A stretch of DNA of 43,248 bases from Burkholderiales bacterium (GTDB lineage Bacteria; Pseudomonadota; Gammaproteobacteria; Burkholderiales; SG8-39). The number at the start of each line of letters is the position of its first letter. Positions within the stretch are counted from its first letter, which is position 1. Under the pieces are notes generated by a model. The model made no database searches. It worked only from the letters and a program-made list of their open reading frames with translations, and was not told where the DNA came from. A program made the position numbers and the translations under genes. Of this stretch, positions 36,617-43,248 are shown piece after piece. The stretch is from assembly GCA_014860355.1 (NCBI GenBank), contig JACZJV010000045.1, positions 1 to 43,248 of the forward strand, given 5' to 3'.

Positions 36617-37678
36617 ATGGGCGAAGAAAAGAAAGTCTGGCTTGTACGCGCAGGGCGGCGCGGTGAAGATGAAGAGGCGGATCTAACTGAAGGCCGCGCG
36701 ATGATCGGCTTTCGCGATGCAAACAATCTTGCGTCTTACCCTGATGTAGCAGCGGTGGCCAGGGCGCTCTTGAAGGCGGACAAAGAGCCCAATGAGAACC
36801 GAGCGGCCAACCGAGCGCGACAGGCGTGGGCGTTCAGTCGTACAGCGCAGGTTGGGGACAGCGTGGTCCTGCCCCTGAAGACCCGACCAGGTCAGATCGC
36901 TCTAGGACGTATCGTCGGCCCTTACGAATACACGAAGATTGGCGGTGAAAAGCGGCATACGCTAAAGGTCAAGTGGCTCAAGCCGGATGTCCCGCGATCT
37001 GCGTTCAAGCAAGACTTGTTGTACTCGTTCGGAGCCTTCATGACTGTTTGTCGCATCCAACGCAACGACGCCGAACATCGTGTCGCCGAGGTGCTTGCGG
37101 GAAAGCCGGATCCAGGCTTTACGGACCAAGAGGACGCGGCCGGTGCGAAAGTGAAAGTGAAAATAGCCACCGACAAGGACGCCACAATTGACCTCGCGCA
37201 GGCCGCGCAGGACGAGCTCGTTGCGCATGTCCGAAAGCAGTTTCAAACGCACGATTTGGCGCGGCTCGTTGGCGCAGTGCTTGAGGCGGAGGGCTATGTA
37301 GCGCATGTTTCTCCGCCGGGACCGGATGGCGGAGCGGATATTCTTGCCGGTCGCGGGCCGCTAGGACTCGACTCGCCTACATTGTGTGTGCAAGTTAAAG
37401 CGACTGACGCGGCTGCAGACGTGAAAATATTTCGTGAACTCGTCGGAACCATGGATCACTTTAAAGCAGATCAAGGCCTGCTCGTATGCTGGGGTGGCTT
37501 CACGCAACCGCTGAAGAAAGAGGCGCAACAAAAAGCATTCAAAGTAAAGATGTGGGATCAGACCGATCTCGTAAACGCGGTGTATCGGGCCTACGACAAG
37601 CTGTCCCCGGAGATTCAAGCCGAACTGCCCCTCAAGCGAGTCTGGATGTTGGTTCGCGAAGACATCGAGGAAGGCTGA
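36617..37678 (+). CDS. Mrr-type restriction endonuclease
   Basis: A 353-residue protein, 105 bases after mad8 in the same direction. The C-terminal Mrr catalytic domain shows LVGAVLEAEGY, PDGGADI (Asp241) and CVQVK (Gln259-x-Lys261), a complete D-QxK site; WGGFTQ is also typical. The first 160 residues carry a PUA/EVE-like beta domain (VGDSVVLPLK, IALGRIVGPYEY) that could read modified bases. Such enzymes cut foreign methylated DNA. GAGGTG precedes the ATG. It probably belongs functionally with the preceding operon or the next gene, but it is not one of the eight MADS genes. Confidence 0.85.
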   Translation: MGEEKKVWLVRAGRRGEDEEADLTEGRAMIGFRDANNLASYPDVAAVARALLKADKEPNENRAANRARQAWAFSRTAQVGDSVVLPLKTRPGQIALGRIVGPYEYTKIGGEKRHTLKVKWLKPDVPRSAFKQDLLYSFGAFMTVCRIQRNDAEHRVAEVLAGKPDPGFTDQEDAAGAKVKVKIATDKDATIDLAQAAQDELVAHVRKQFQTHDLARLVGAVLEAEGYVAHVSPPGPDGGADILAGRGPLGLDSPTLCVQVKATDAAADVKIFRELVGTMDHFKADQGLLVCWGGFTQPLKKEAQQKAFKVKMWDQTDLVNAVYRAYDKLSPEIQAELPLKRVWMLVREDIEEG

Positions 37679-37697
37679 TTCGTGTAGCGAGGAAAGC

Positions 37698-38378
37698 ATG
37701 CGATTCTGGGTCGGCATTACCGACAGGGAATGGTTCGAACACCTGGGAGTGCGAGCGCCGGATGAGGTCAATTTTTGGCAACCTTCCTCGCGGCGCCTTG
37801 CCGCCTTCCTCGAACCGGGCGTACCGTTTCTCTTCAAGTTGCACGCCCCGGACAATTACATCGTGGGCGGCGGCTTCTTCGTCCGATTCAGCGCGCTTCC
37901 TGCGCGGCTGGCATGGGAAGCCTTCGGGGAGAAGAATGGCGTCAACAACTACCAATCGCTAAGGCAGCGGGTCGCGCAGTATCGCGGAGTGGTGCGAGGC
38001 GATCCAGAAATTGGCTGCAACATTATCGACAAGCCGTTCTTCTTTGACCGAAGTGACTGGATTCCCGTACCGGCAAGCTGGAAGCCAAACGTCCAGCGGG
38101 GGCTGACCTATAACACCGAAGAGAACGATGGCCTGACGCTTTGGAATTCCATAGCGGATCGTCTACGGGGACGTGCGGCGACCGAACTCGAATACAACGA
38201 CATCGTCGGCATGAACTTCCACGATAAGGTTTTGCAGCCCCAAAACAAAGATCAATCGCAAGCGCTTCGCGTGTGCCAATCAGCTAAACGCGTGCGTAAC
38301 GAGATCGCTCATCTAAGAATGCCCAATCCTAATGACATCAATAGCCTTGTGTCCGAAATGGACAGCCTGATGAACTAA
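37698..38378 (+). CDS. EVE-like domain fused to a HEPN-like RNase motif
   Basis: A 226-residue protein starting 19 bases after the Mrr gene with GAGGAAA as ribosome binding site. The first 130 residues match the N-terminal EVE-like module found in HNH (McrA-type) restriction enzymes: RFWVGITDREWFEHL, DEVNFWQPS, PFLFKLHAPDNYIVGGGFF and LAWEAFGEKNG. In those enzymes an HNH nuclease follows. Here the C-terminus is helical and contains RNEIAH (Arg200, His205), the R-x4-H signature of HEPN ribonucleases. A sensor of modified DNA coupled to RNA cleavage would be an abortive-infection type effector; this role is inference. Confidence 0.7.
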   Translation: MRFWVGITDREWFEHLGVRAPDEVNFWQPSSRRLAAFLEPGVPFLFKLHAPDNYIVGGGFFVRFSALPARLAWEAFGEKNGVNNYQSLRQRVAQYRGVVRGDPEIGCNIIDKPFFFDRSDWIPVPASWKPNVQRGLTYNTEENDGLTLWNSIADRLRGRAATELEYNDIVGMNFHDKVLQPQNKDQSQALRVCQSAKRVRNEIAHLRMPNPNDINSLVSEMDSLMN

Positions 38379-38695
38379 CCTGAGGACGCTTGCGTGCGAG
38401 AATGTTTGGCCGCACGATCATACCCACAAAGCATTTCGGTATGCGGTGTGCAGCACCCGTGTGTACTGCATCCCGCGGGCCATTGTATTCGAACGAGCAG
38501 GTGTTGGGGTTCGACTCGACCCTAATTATTGAAGTCTATGAGCGAAGTCTAGGAGCTCGAAAGACGCAACGCTATCGCACTTGTTGCTCTGCACCCGAAG
38601 TGATCCCCTAAATCAGTAGAAGAATGGATTAGAGTTCGTTCTTTCCCCGCGCGATCAGCTATAACCCTCATGCGCAACTTGCGCTGACCAGCCTT
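38379..38695. other. Intergenic region, nothing recognised
   Basis: A 317-base stretch between the EVE/HEPN gene and a convergent minus-strand gene. A 73-codon plus-strand frame (38390-38611) has no ribosome binding site or protein-like pattern and is left out. No terminator with a clear T run is visible. Confidence 0.35.
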
Positions 38696-39457
38696 TCACC
38701 AACCCAATTGCCTGTCTGGATGGGCGCTTGGAGAGTGTTCTCCCTGATTGCTCCGTAGCGTAACGCGCGGGCTGGGCAATTGGCTCCGCGCAGGAACATT
38801 CAGGATTTCACCCGTATCCCAAGGCAACCACCATGCATGGTAGTTGCCAACGCCACCCTCCAGCCGTTTGCTTATTGCCGCAAGAACTTGCGTTGCTTCA
38901 GATAACATCTCGGAAGAGAAAGCGACAGGATCATGTTGCTCGAAGTATGCGGTCACGACCTCGATATTCTTCCGAAAAATCGCTTGAAGCATCTCTTTGG
39001 CTAAGGGTGCTTCGAATGTTTCGGTCGGTGCGGAAGACGAAGATCCTTGCAGGCTTGCGAGAAGATTAGGAACCAGCGTAATGAAGTGGATTTCGTCCTG
39101 GACCACCGTGCGTGCATCTTCGAGAATATCCATCGGCCTTCGGTTCTCCGGAGTTTCAAGTGCCTTGCCTGTGCTCAGGAGTTCGAGCGCCCATGCAGGA
39201 CCAAGAACCAGCAGGTCATCCTTGCCTTGAAGTCCGACCAAGGACACCGGCAGACCGCTCACAGTCTTGAATTTTGTTCCAGCTACAAGTGTGATCATCC
39301 TCGCGCGTACAGCGATACTTCCTGTCGCGCCAACACCACGAAGAATTCGTTCAAAACGTCCAAGAACAGCTTTGTCTGGTGTCGGTTCGACGTGAATAGG
39401 CGCAACAAGGTAAAGACGAACAAGTTTGTCTGGGGAATTCATCATTGGTTTAGTCAC
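38696..39457 (-). CDS. Unrecognised protein
   Basis: About 253 residues; I do not recognise the family. The start is taken as the GTG at 39457, preceded by AGAGGA; ATGs at 39445 and 39442 are alternatives. The N-terminal third begins KLVRLYLVAPIHVEP, suggesting a beta-rich fold; the middle is helical (KEMLQAIFRKNIEVVTAYF), and the C-terminal tail is low in structure. No signal peptide or membrane segment is seen. It lies 134 bases downstream of another minus-strand gene, so the two may form a unit. Both are flanked by defence genes, hence a defence role is possible but unsupported by motifs. Confidence 0.55.
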   Translation of the reverse strand: MTKPMMNSPDKLVRLYLVAPIHVEPTPDKAVLGRFERILRGVGATGSIAVRARMITLVAGTKFKTVSGLPVSLVGLQGKDDLLVLGPAWALELLSTGKALETPENRRPMDILEDARTVVQDEIHFITLVPNLLASLQGSSSSAPTETFEAPLAKEMLQAIFRKNIEVVTAYFEQHDPVAFSSEMLSEATQVLAAISKRLEGGVGNYHAWWLPWDTGEILNVPARSQLPSPRVTLRSNQGEHSPSAHPDRQLGW

Positions 39458-39591
39458 TATTTTTCCTCTGGAAATACCGCAAGCGTTGATGCTCTGGCCT
39501 AATGTGTATCGGCTGCAATTCAAAGTCTATTGTCGCCGCGCAGGTAGCGCTTCTCTTTGCCATGATTGCGCCTAACTTGTGGACGGACACG

Positions 39592-40227
39592 TCATTGAGT
39601 CGGAGAAGGATCTGGACTTGAGTTTTCCTGATCGCTTGACAATTCACCAGTCGCATTTTCCATATCGCTTCTGACAAGGCGAATTTCATGGCGAATAATT
39701 TCGTCTGCTCGGAGTTGCTTATCGACCAAATCGCGCAGCGAACTGTAATCGGTACTGCCTTTGATCCCGGCGATCAACGCATCTATCAACCGATACTGCT
39801 CGTCAATCTTCTTCTCAATGGAGCGCTGGAATTCAAATAACATTTGAGGTAGCCCGGCGACGTTTGCAGACTCCCATTTTTGTCGCAACTGCTTTTCCTG
39901 TTCAATCTCGCCGGCTGCATACATGACGGAATATTTGTCGGCAAATTCATCGGCCTTCGTAAATGGATCGTCAGAATACGCTTCCAGCGAACTGTGTCTC
40001 GGACCCGGTTTCCAACAATCTGGATCAGAAATAGCACCAAGCAGAGCGTCGTAAGCCCAGTCAGGGCAGTTCCTGCTGCTCGGTCGGTCAGGGCGCAGAA
40101 GCCAAGCCTGGACTGTTCGACGCGATACGGACCTACCGGAGATTTTGTGAATTGCACTAGCAGCCCAATCGTTCTGTCCAGCGAAGTGCTCACGAATGAG
40201 TTTCTCCAGTTGTAAATGTCGGTCCAT
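39592..40227 (-). CDS. HTH-like protein with C-terminal helical region
   Basis: About 211 residues. The first 70 residues (LIREHFAGQNDWAASAIHKI, then SRRTVQAWLLRPDR) look like a helix-turn-helix: SVSRRTVQAWL fits a recognition helix. Residues about 95-190 are long helices with charged heptads (EIEQEKQLRQKWE, RSIEKKIDEQYRLIDALI), suggesting dimerisation through a coiled coil. The tail is Ser/Asp-rich. The ATG at 40227 is chosen over the one at 40245 because conserved-looking sequence begins there. It may regulate itself and the gene downstream. Confidence 0.5.
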   Translation of the reverse strand: MDRHLQLEKLIREHFAGQNDWAASAIHKISGRSVSRRTVQAWLLRPDRPSSRNCPDWAYDALLGAISDPDCWKPGPRHSSLEAYSDDPFTKADEFADKYSVMYAAGEIEQEKQLRQKWESANVAGLPQMLFEFQRSIEKKIDEQYRLIDALIAGIKGSTDYSSLRDLVDKQLRADEIIRHEIRLVRSDMENATGELSSDQENSSPDPSPTQ

Positions 40228-40836
40228 AAGCGTCCCTGTTTCCAAAATGTGCGAAAGAATGTCCGTGATTGAGATAATTGTGCGTCAGCGGCGCACAAAA
40301 GTCAAACAAAGACAGCAATTCGGATCTCAACGTGAGAGCGTCGCGGGATTGGCGCAGGACCGGCTCCAAGCAGGGTGCAAAGGCGCTACAAGATCAATAT
40401 CTAGATATTGCGTTTGCCTGACACCAGGGAACGATCCGCTGACGGACAAGCCACGGATCGATCATGTCTGCATCAGTCGTGGTGGCCTTGGCCCTTCATC
40501 TATGCCGCAGGTGGGTACGTGGGAGATCCCGTTCCTTGCGGGGAAGCCGATCACCGATCACTCTAGTGTTTGGGCCGACCTGGACGTGATCTGACGCAGC
40601 GAGGGGTTGTAGTGGCGCGTTGGTCTAAGCTAACAAGATCTGTTGTTCCACTTAGTTCCGTCGGATTGGAAACGCCAGCGGCGGCAATGCCGTGATGGCT
40701 GATTCGGCGAACATTTGTTCCGGATTATTGAATAGCGTAATATCGTTCCAAAAGTATCCGTAGGCTCCCGTGTTACTCCAACGGGGCCAAGACGCTAGTC
40801 CAAGCATTACACATCAGAGCGCACCAACACTACCTC
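40228..40836. other. 609-base region with one gene fragment
   Basis: Apart from an endonuclease/exonuclease/phosphatase fragment at about 40396-40594, this region shows no gene. It must hold the promoter of the minus-strand pair on its left and of the plus-strand two-gene cassette on its right; no clear -35/-10 pair was found. Confidence 0.4.
40396..40594 (+). pseudogene. Endonuclease/exonuclease/phosphatase family, C-terminal fragment
   Basis: The frame ends with RIDHVCIS, GTWEIPFLAGKPITDHSSVW and ADLDVI, the usual C-terminal pattern of the EEP superfamily (IDHV then SDH with the catalytic His). The remaining roughly 200 residues, including the metal-binding N-terminus, are absent and the sequence just upstream does not continue it. 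It is a relic of a deleted gene. Confidence 0.5.
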
Positions 40837-41382
40837 ATGCAACTCCGCGATCTCGACCAAGGCGCAATTCGTTCTGTACTAGATCGTCGAGTCGGGCGCA
40901 TCCAACTCGTCCCTCCTGGTATTCGTGCGCACTATCCGCCTCCGCTACGGAGCAAGGGCTTTCATCAGTACCAAGTTTCAGCGGAAAATTACTTTGCCGT
41001 CTATTTCTTGTCCGCGGGAGATCTCAGCAGGGCCAAGCGTCGATTGGCCCTATACAAGGACCCGTTTCCAGGACTTATAACGTACGACCGCAATACTGGA
41101 TCTGCCTTTCACTTTGAGCGCTCCCACTTCACCGTAATCAAGAATTGCCGCGTCAAGAACATGTATTCATTTTCGCTGGGACCTGACTCGTCATTAATTG
41201 TCAGCGACCACGTCTACTCGATTCACGTCCAGTCCGCGCCGCAACCTACAGAAGTTAAGATTCCTCTTGGCTACATCCTCTCCTACGGCGATGAAATAAC
41301 CCCTGCGACTCTCCCTAGGCACCTTGACGAGCTAATTGCTTACTCCTTCAAGTCTTGGAGAGAACGTAATGAGCGCGACTAG
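40837..41382 (+). CDS. Unrecognised protein, partner of a Shedu-like nuclease
   Basis: A 181-residue protein without a recognisable family. It is beta-rich in the middle (YQVSAENYFAVYFLSAGD, ITYDRNTGSAFHFERSHF) and has a helical, charged C-terminus (DELIAYSFKSWRERNERD). No signal peptide, membrane segment or metal motif is visible. There is no good ribosome binding site before the ATG at 40837, so the start is uncertain. Its last 14 bases overlap the next gene, which strongly suggests a functional pair in which this protein could be sensor, inhibitor or immunity factor. Confidence 0.55.
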   Translation: MQLRDLDQGAIRSVLDRRVGRIQLVPPGIRAHYPPPLRSKGFHQYQVSAENYFAVYFLSAGDLSRAKRRLALYKDPFPGLITYDRNTGSAFHFERSHFTVIKNCRVKNMYSFSLGPDSSLIVSDHVYSIHVQSAPQPTEVKIPLGYILSYGDEITPATLPRHLDELIAYSFKSWRERNERD

Positions 41383-42007
41383 AGCGCCGTCTCCTTACGA
41401 ACAACTTCATGCTCTTATGTCGGGAGAAGAGCGGCGTGAACTTGAATGCCGCGACCTCCTAAAGCACGCGGTAGATCTGTTAGTCCGCGAACCCTTTGGC
41501 GAGTTCTATCGGGACGAAACGGAAGTTCCTGGCAATGCCGGTCGAGTGGACTACTTTATCGCGTGTAAAGTTGGTGACGAAACCGTAGGTGGCGACGCTC
41601 GCGTAAAGGTCTGGCTTTGGGAAGTAAAAGCGCCTCAGTGCCCAGTATTCAAATACGAGGGCGGCAACCGACTTTGTCCGACGTCGGATTTGGTGGAGGC
41701 AGAAAATCAGTTGATTTACTACTACGAAGAGCGAAAACGCAACCCACATTTTCTAGAGCAGTTGGCGATCAGATATGACACAGACATTAAACTAGGCGGC
41801 GTAATTATTGGAAAACGTGAATCTGCCGTCCGAGTTGGCAATAGCGAAATAGACTCCAATCGTCTGAGCGAGTTGTACGCTCAAGCCGTGATTTTCCGTA
41901 GACGGTACTTTTATGCTCCACACGGGATGGAATTATTGACTTGGGACCAAGTGTTGCGCCATTTGAAACCGCGCGACGAACGCGCGGGGGAAACATTACC
42001 ATCCTAA
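41369..42007 (+). CDS. Shedu/DUF4263-like PD-(D/E)xK nuclease
   Basis: A 212-residue protein. Residues 58-120 show GRVDYFIA (Asp61), VWLWEVKAP (Glu85-x-Lys87) and a following helix AENQLIYYYEE (Gln114), the arrangement of the Shedu SduA (DUF4263) nuclease domain, in which ElKxP and A-xx-Q-L-xx-Y are typical. The start at 41369 lies inside the previous gene and has GAGAGAACG upstream. Shedu nucleases provide phage defence and often have variable N-terminal sensor domains; here the partner is a separate, overlapping gene. The nuclease call is by motif only. Confidence 0.6.
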   Translation: MSATRAPSPYEQLHALMSGEERRELECRDLLKHAVDLLVREPFGEFYRDETEVPGNAGRVDYFIACKVGDETVGGDARVKVWLWEVKAPQCPVFKYEGGNRLCPTSDLVEAENQLIYYYEERKRNPHFLEQLAIRYDTDIKLGGVIIGKRESAVRVGNSEIDSNRLSELYAQAVIFRRRYFYAPHGMELLTWDQVLRHLKPRDERAGETLPS

Positions 42008-42437
42008 GCGATCACAACGGCTTCTATACGCCAGTTAGTCGTTCAAAGAAATTACCACGTACCAGTGCCAGGTTCTGCTCGCTATGGAGAGCCGACCAAG
42101 GCCCGAACCTATCGCTGAATGGCCGTTTCCGCCGTAACGGGCATCCGAGTAGCAAGCCGTGGACGTCCGCACCGGGTCGGCTGCGGGAATTGACGCCGGC
42201 CTGTTGATTGCGCGATGCCAATTGACCAGACTGCGCGACTAGATTGACCATAGCGAAGCATCTTCAAATGTGTGACGAGGAAGGGAAAAGGACAAAAAAG
42301 CAGGTAGTCAGCCCAATTCGCGCAACCTGGTCAATTCTGCTCGCGCAGCAACAGGCATTGATAACCTCTTCCTGCCGAACACTCGGCATCATGCCTATCA
42401 ACGAAAGGCGCGGAGCATGCTGTGCGTTCGCCTCCGA
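42008..42437. other. Intergenic region near the right end, nothing recognised
   Basis: A 430-base region between the Shedu-like gene and the XRE regulator. I looked here for a copy of the tRNA-Asp 3' end marking the right island border and found none. No tRNA or clear repeat is present. Confidence 0.4.
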
Positions 42438-43190
42438 TCACTTTTCGGTGGAACGCCTGAGAGCCGCGAATCCTGGGAGTTCCCATTCCCGCAGCGCCAA
42501 CAGCAATGCTGTACCTCGCCGCTGATCCATCGGGGTAGCCAGATCTTCCTGGTGCAGCTCGGCGAACTTCTTGCGCAGCTTGCGCAACTCGGCTTGCACT
42601 TCGGCCACCGACGCGTCGGTGAGCATCCCATGGGCGAAGGCGAGGGCATCCTTAGGACCACCGAATCTGCTTGCCAGAAAATCCGCCTGCCCGTGCTTCA
42701 GAAAGAACTGCTGAATTGGCCCGCCGGGCAACCAGTCGAAATCGCGCGCGACCACGATGCGGATCCGGTTGTTTGGCAGCAGGTCGATCAGGCGCAGTCG
42801 ATCAAGGCGCACAATGCGGCTGATGCAATCGGCCTGGCTCAAGCGATAGGCCGACACCATGTCGGCAAGCGTCCAGTGGTTGAGCGCGCAGACCGCGACC
42901 AGCAATAGCTTGTTGTCGGAAACCAGTTCCTTCTCCTGGCGTTCCGTCAGCGTGCTCAGGCGTGGCGCTTCCGCCGACGCCTGCTGGGCCAGTTCAGCAA
43001 GCGAGAATCCGAGCAGATTTCCCACCTCTACCAGACGATCCAGCGTGAAGCGGCCGGAGGCGAAAGTCCGTTTGACGCTGGCTTCCGACAGCTTGAGGGC
43101 GGTGGCCACGTCACGGTAGGTCAATCCCTGTCGCTTGAGCTGCCGCTTCAGCGTGGTTATGAGCTGTTCGATCTCGGTCATGCGCGTCAT
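42438..43190 (-). CDS. XRE-family helix-turn-helix transcriptional regulator
   Basis: A 250-residue regulator. The first 65 residues form a Cro/CI-type HTH: LTYRDVATALKLSEASVKR is the helix-turn-helix, followed by FTLDRLVEVGNLLGFSLAEL. The remaining 180 residues (LLLVAVCALNHWTLADMVSA, RIRIVVARDFDWLPGGPI) form a conserved C-terminal domain seen in many proteobacterial regulators of this type; its ligand is unknown. Start alternatives are the ATGs at 43190 and 43181. Base composition returns to the high GC of the core genes, so this may be chromosomal rather than island DNA. Confidence 0.8.
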   Translation of the reverse strand: MTRMTEIEQLITTLKRQLKRQGLTYRDVATALKLSEASVKRTFASGRFTLDRLVEVGNLLGFSLAELAQQASAEAPRLSTLTERQEKELVSDNKLLLVAVCALNHWTLADMVSAYRLSQADCISRIVRLDRLRLIDLLPNNRIRIVVARDFDWLPGGPIQQFFLKHGQADFLASRFGGPKDALAFAHGMLTDASVAEVQAELRKLRKKFAELHQEDLATPMDQRRGTALLLALREWELPGFAALRRSTEK

Positions 43191-43248
43191 TGTATCGAAA
43201 AACGATACTCACCGTTCAATAATGCGAGACATTCTGCATGAATGTTTC

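Noticed and set aside
36504-36686. 60-codon frame bridging mad8 and the Mrr gene
   Set aside because: It overlaps both real genes in another frame and has no independent start signal.
38390-38611. 73-codon plus-strand frame after the EVE/HEPN gene
   Set aside because: No ribosome binding site, no protein-like pattern, and it ends in a non-conserved, cysteine-containing tail.

Overview
The window is a bacterial chromosome segment, most likely from a betaproteobacterium (my guess is a Nitrosomonadales- or Burkholderiales-like lineage). The left 9.9 kb is core genome. It holds the 3' end of radA, the squalene genes hpnC-hpnD-hpnE on the minus strand, tRNA-Leu, and the proteostasis cluster tig-clpP-clpX-lon-hupB followed by tRNA-Val and tRNA-Asp. 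This order and the high GC content are typical of betaproteobacteria. The lineage call is inference from gene content, not from a search.

From about 9.9 kb to about 42.4 kb the window is an accessory island. It opens with a P4-type tyrosine integrase just downstream of tRNA-Asp and an AlpA-like regulator. Next comes a gene-poor 1.2 kb stretch with a decayed tRNA-Phe and a dense array of ATCAAC motifs. A block on the minus strand, visibly richer in A+T, follows: an Mrr-like/PIN-like fusion protein, a PD-(D/E)xK protein, a 5'-truncated gene of nuclease-like fold, a Sel1-repeat membrane protein and a truncated DEAD/DEAH helicase.

The centrepiece (19624-36511, plus strand) is an eight-gene operon whose order and domains match the methylation-associated defence system MADS: HTH regulator (mad1), N6-adenine methyltransferase (mad2), AAA ATPase (mad3), a small acidic-motif protein (mad4), HsdS-like specificity subunit (mad5), a giant kinase protein (mad6), an unknown cysteine-containing protein (mad7) and a giant HerA-like ATPase (mad8). 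All seven internal junctions overlap by 1-8 bases, so translation is probably coupled. Mad2 with Mad5 would mark self DNA; Mad6 and Mad8 are the likely signalling and effector components. Directly downstream in the same orientation are an Mrr-type restriction enzyme and a protein pairing an EVE-like modified-base-binding domain with a C-terminal HEPN RNase motif. These two may extend the system.

The right part (38.4-42.0 kb) holds a minus-strand pair of unrecognised genes, a fragment of an endonuclease/exonuclease/phosphatase gene and a two-gene cassette ending in a Shedu/DUF4263-like nuclease. The window closes with a minus-strand XRE-family regulator. I found no second copy of the tRNA-Asp 3' end, so the right border of the island is probably outside the window or eroded.
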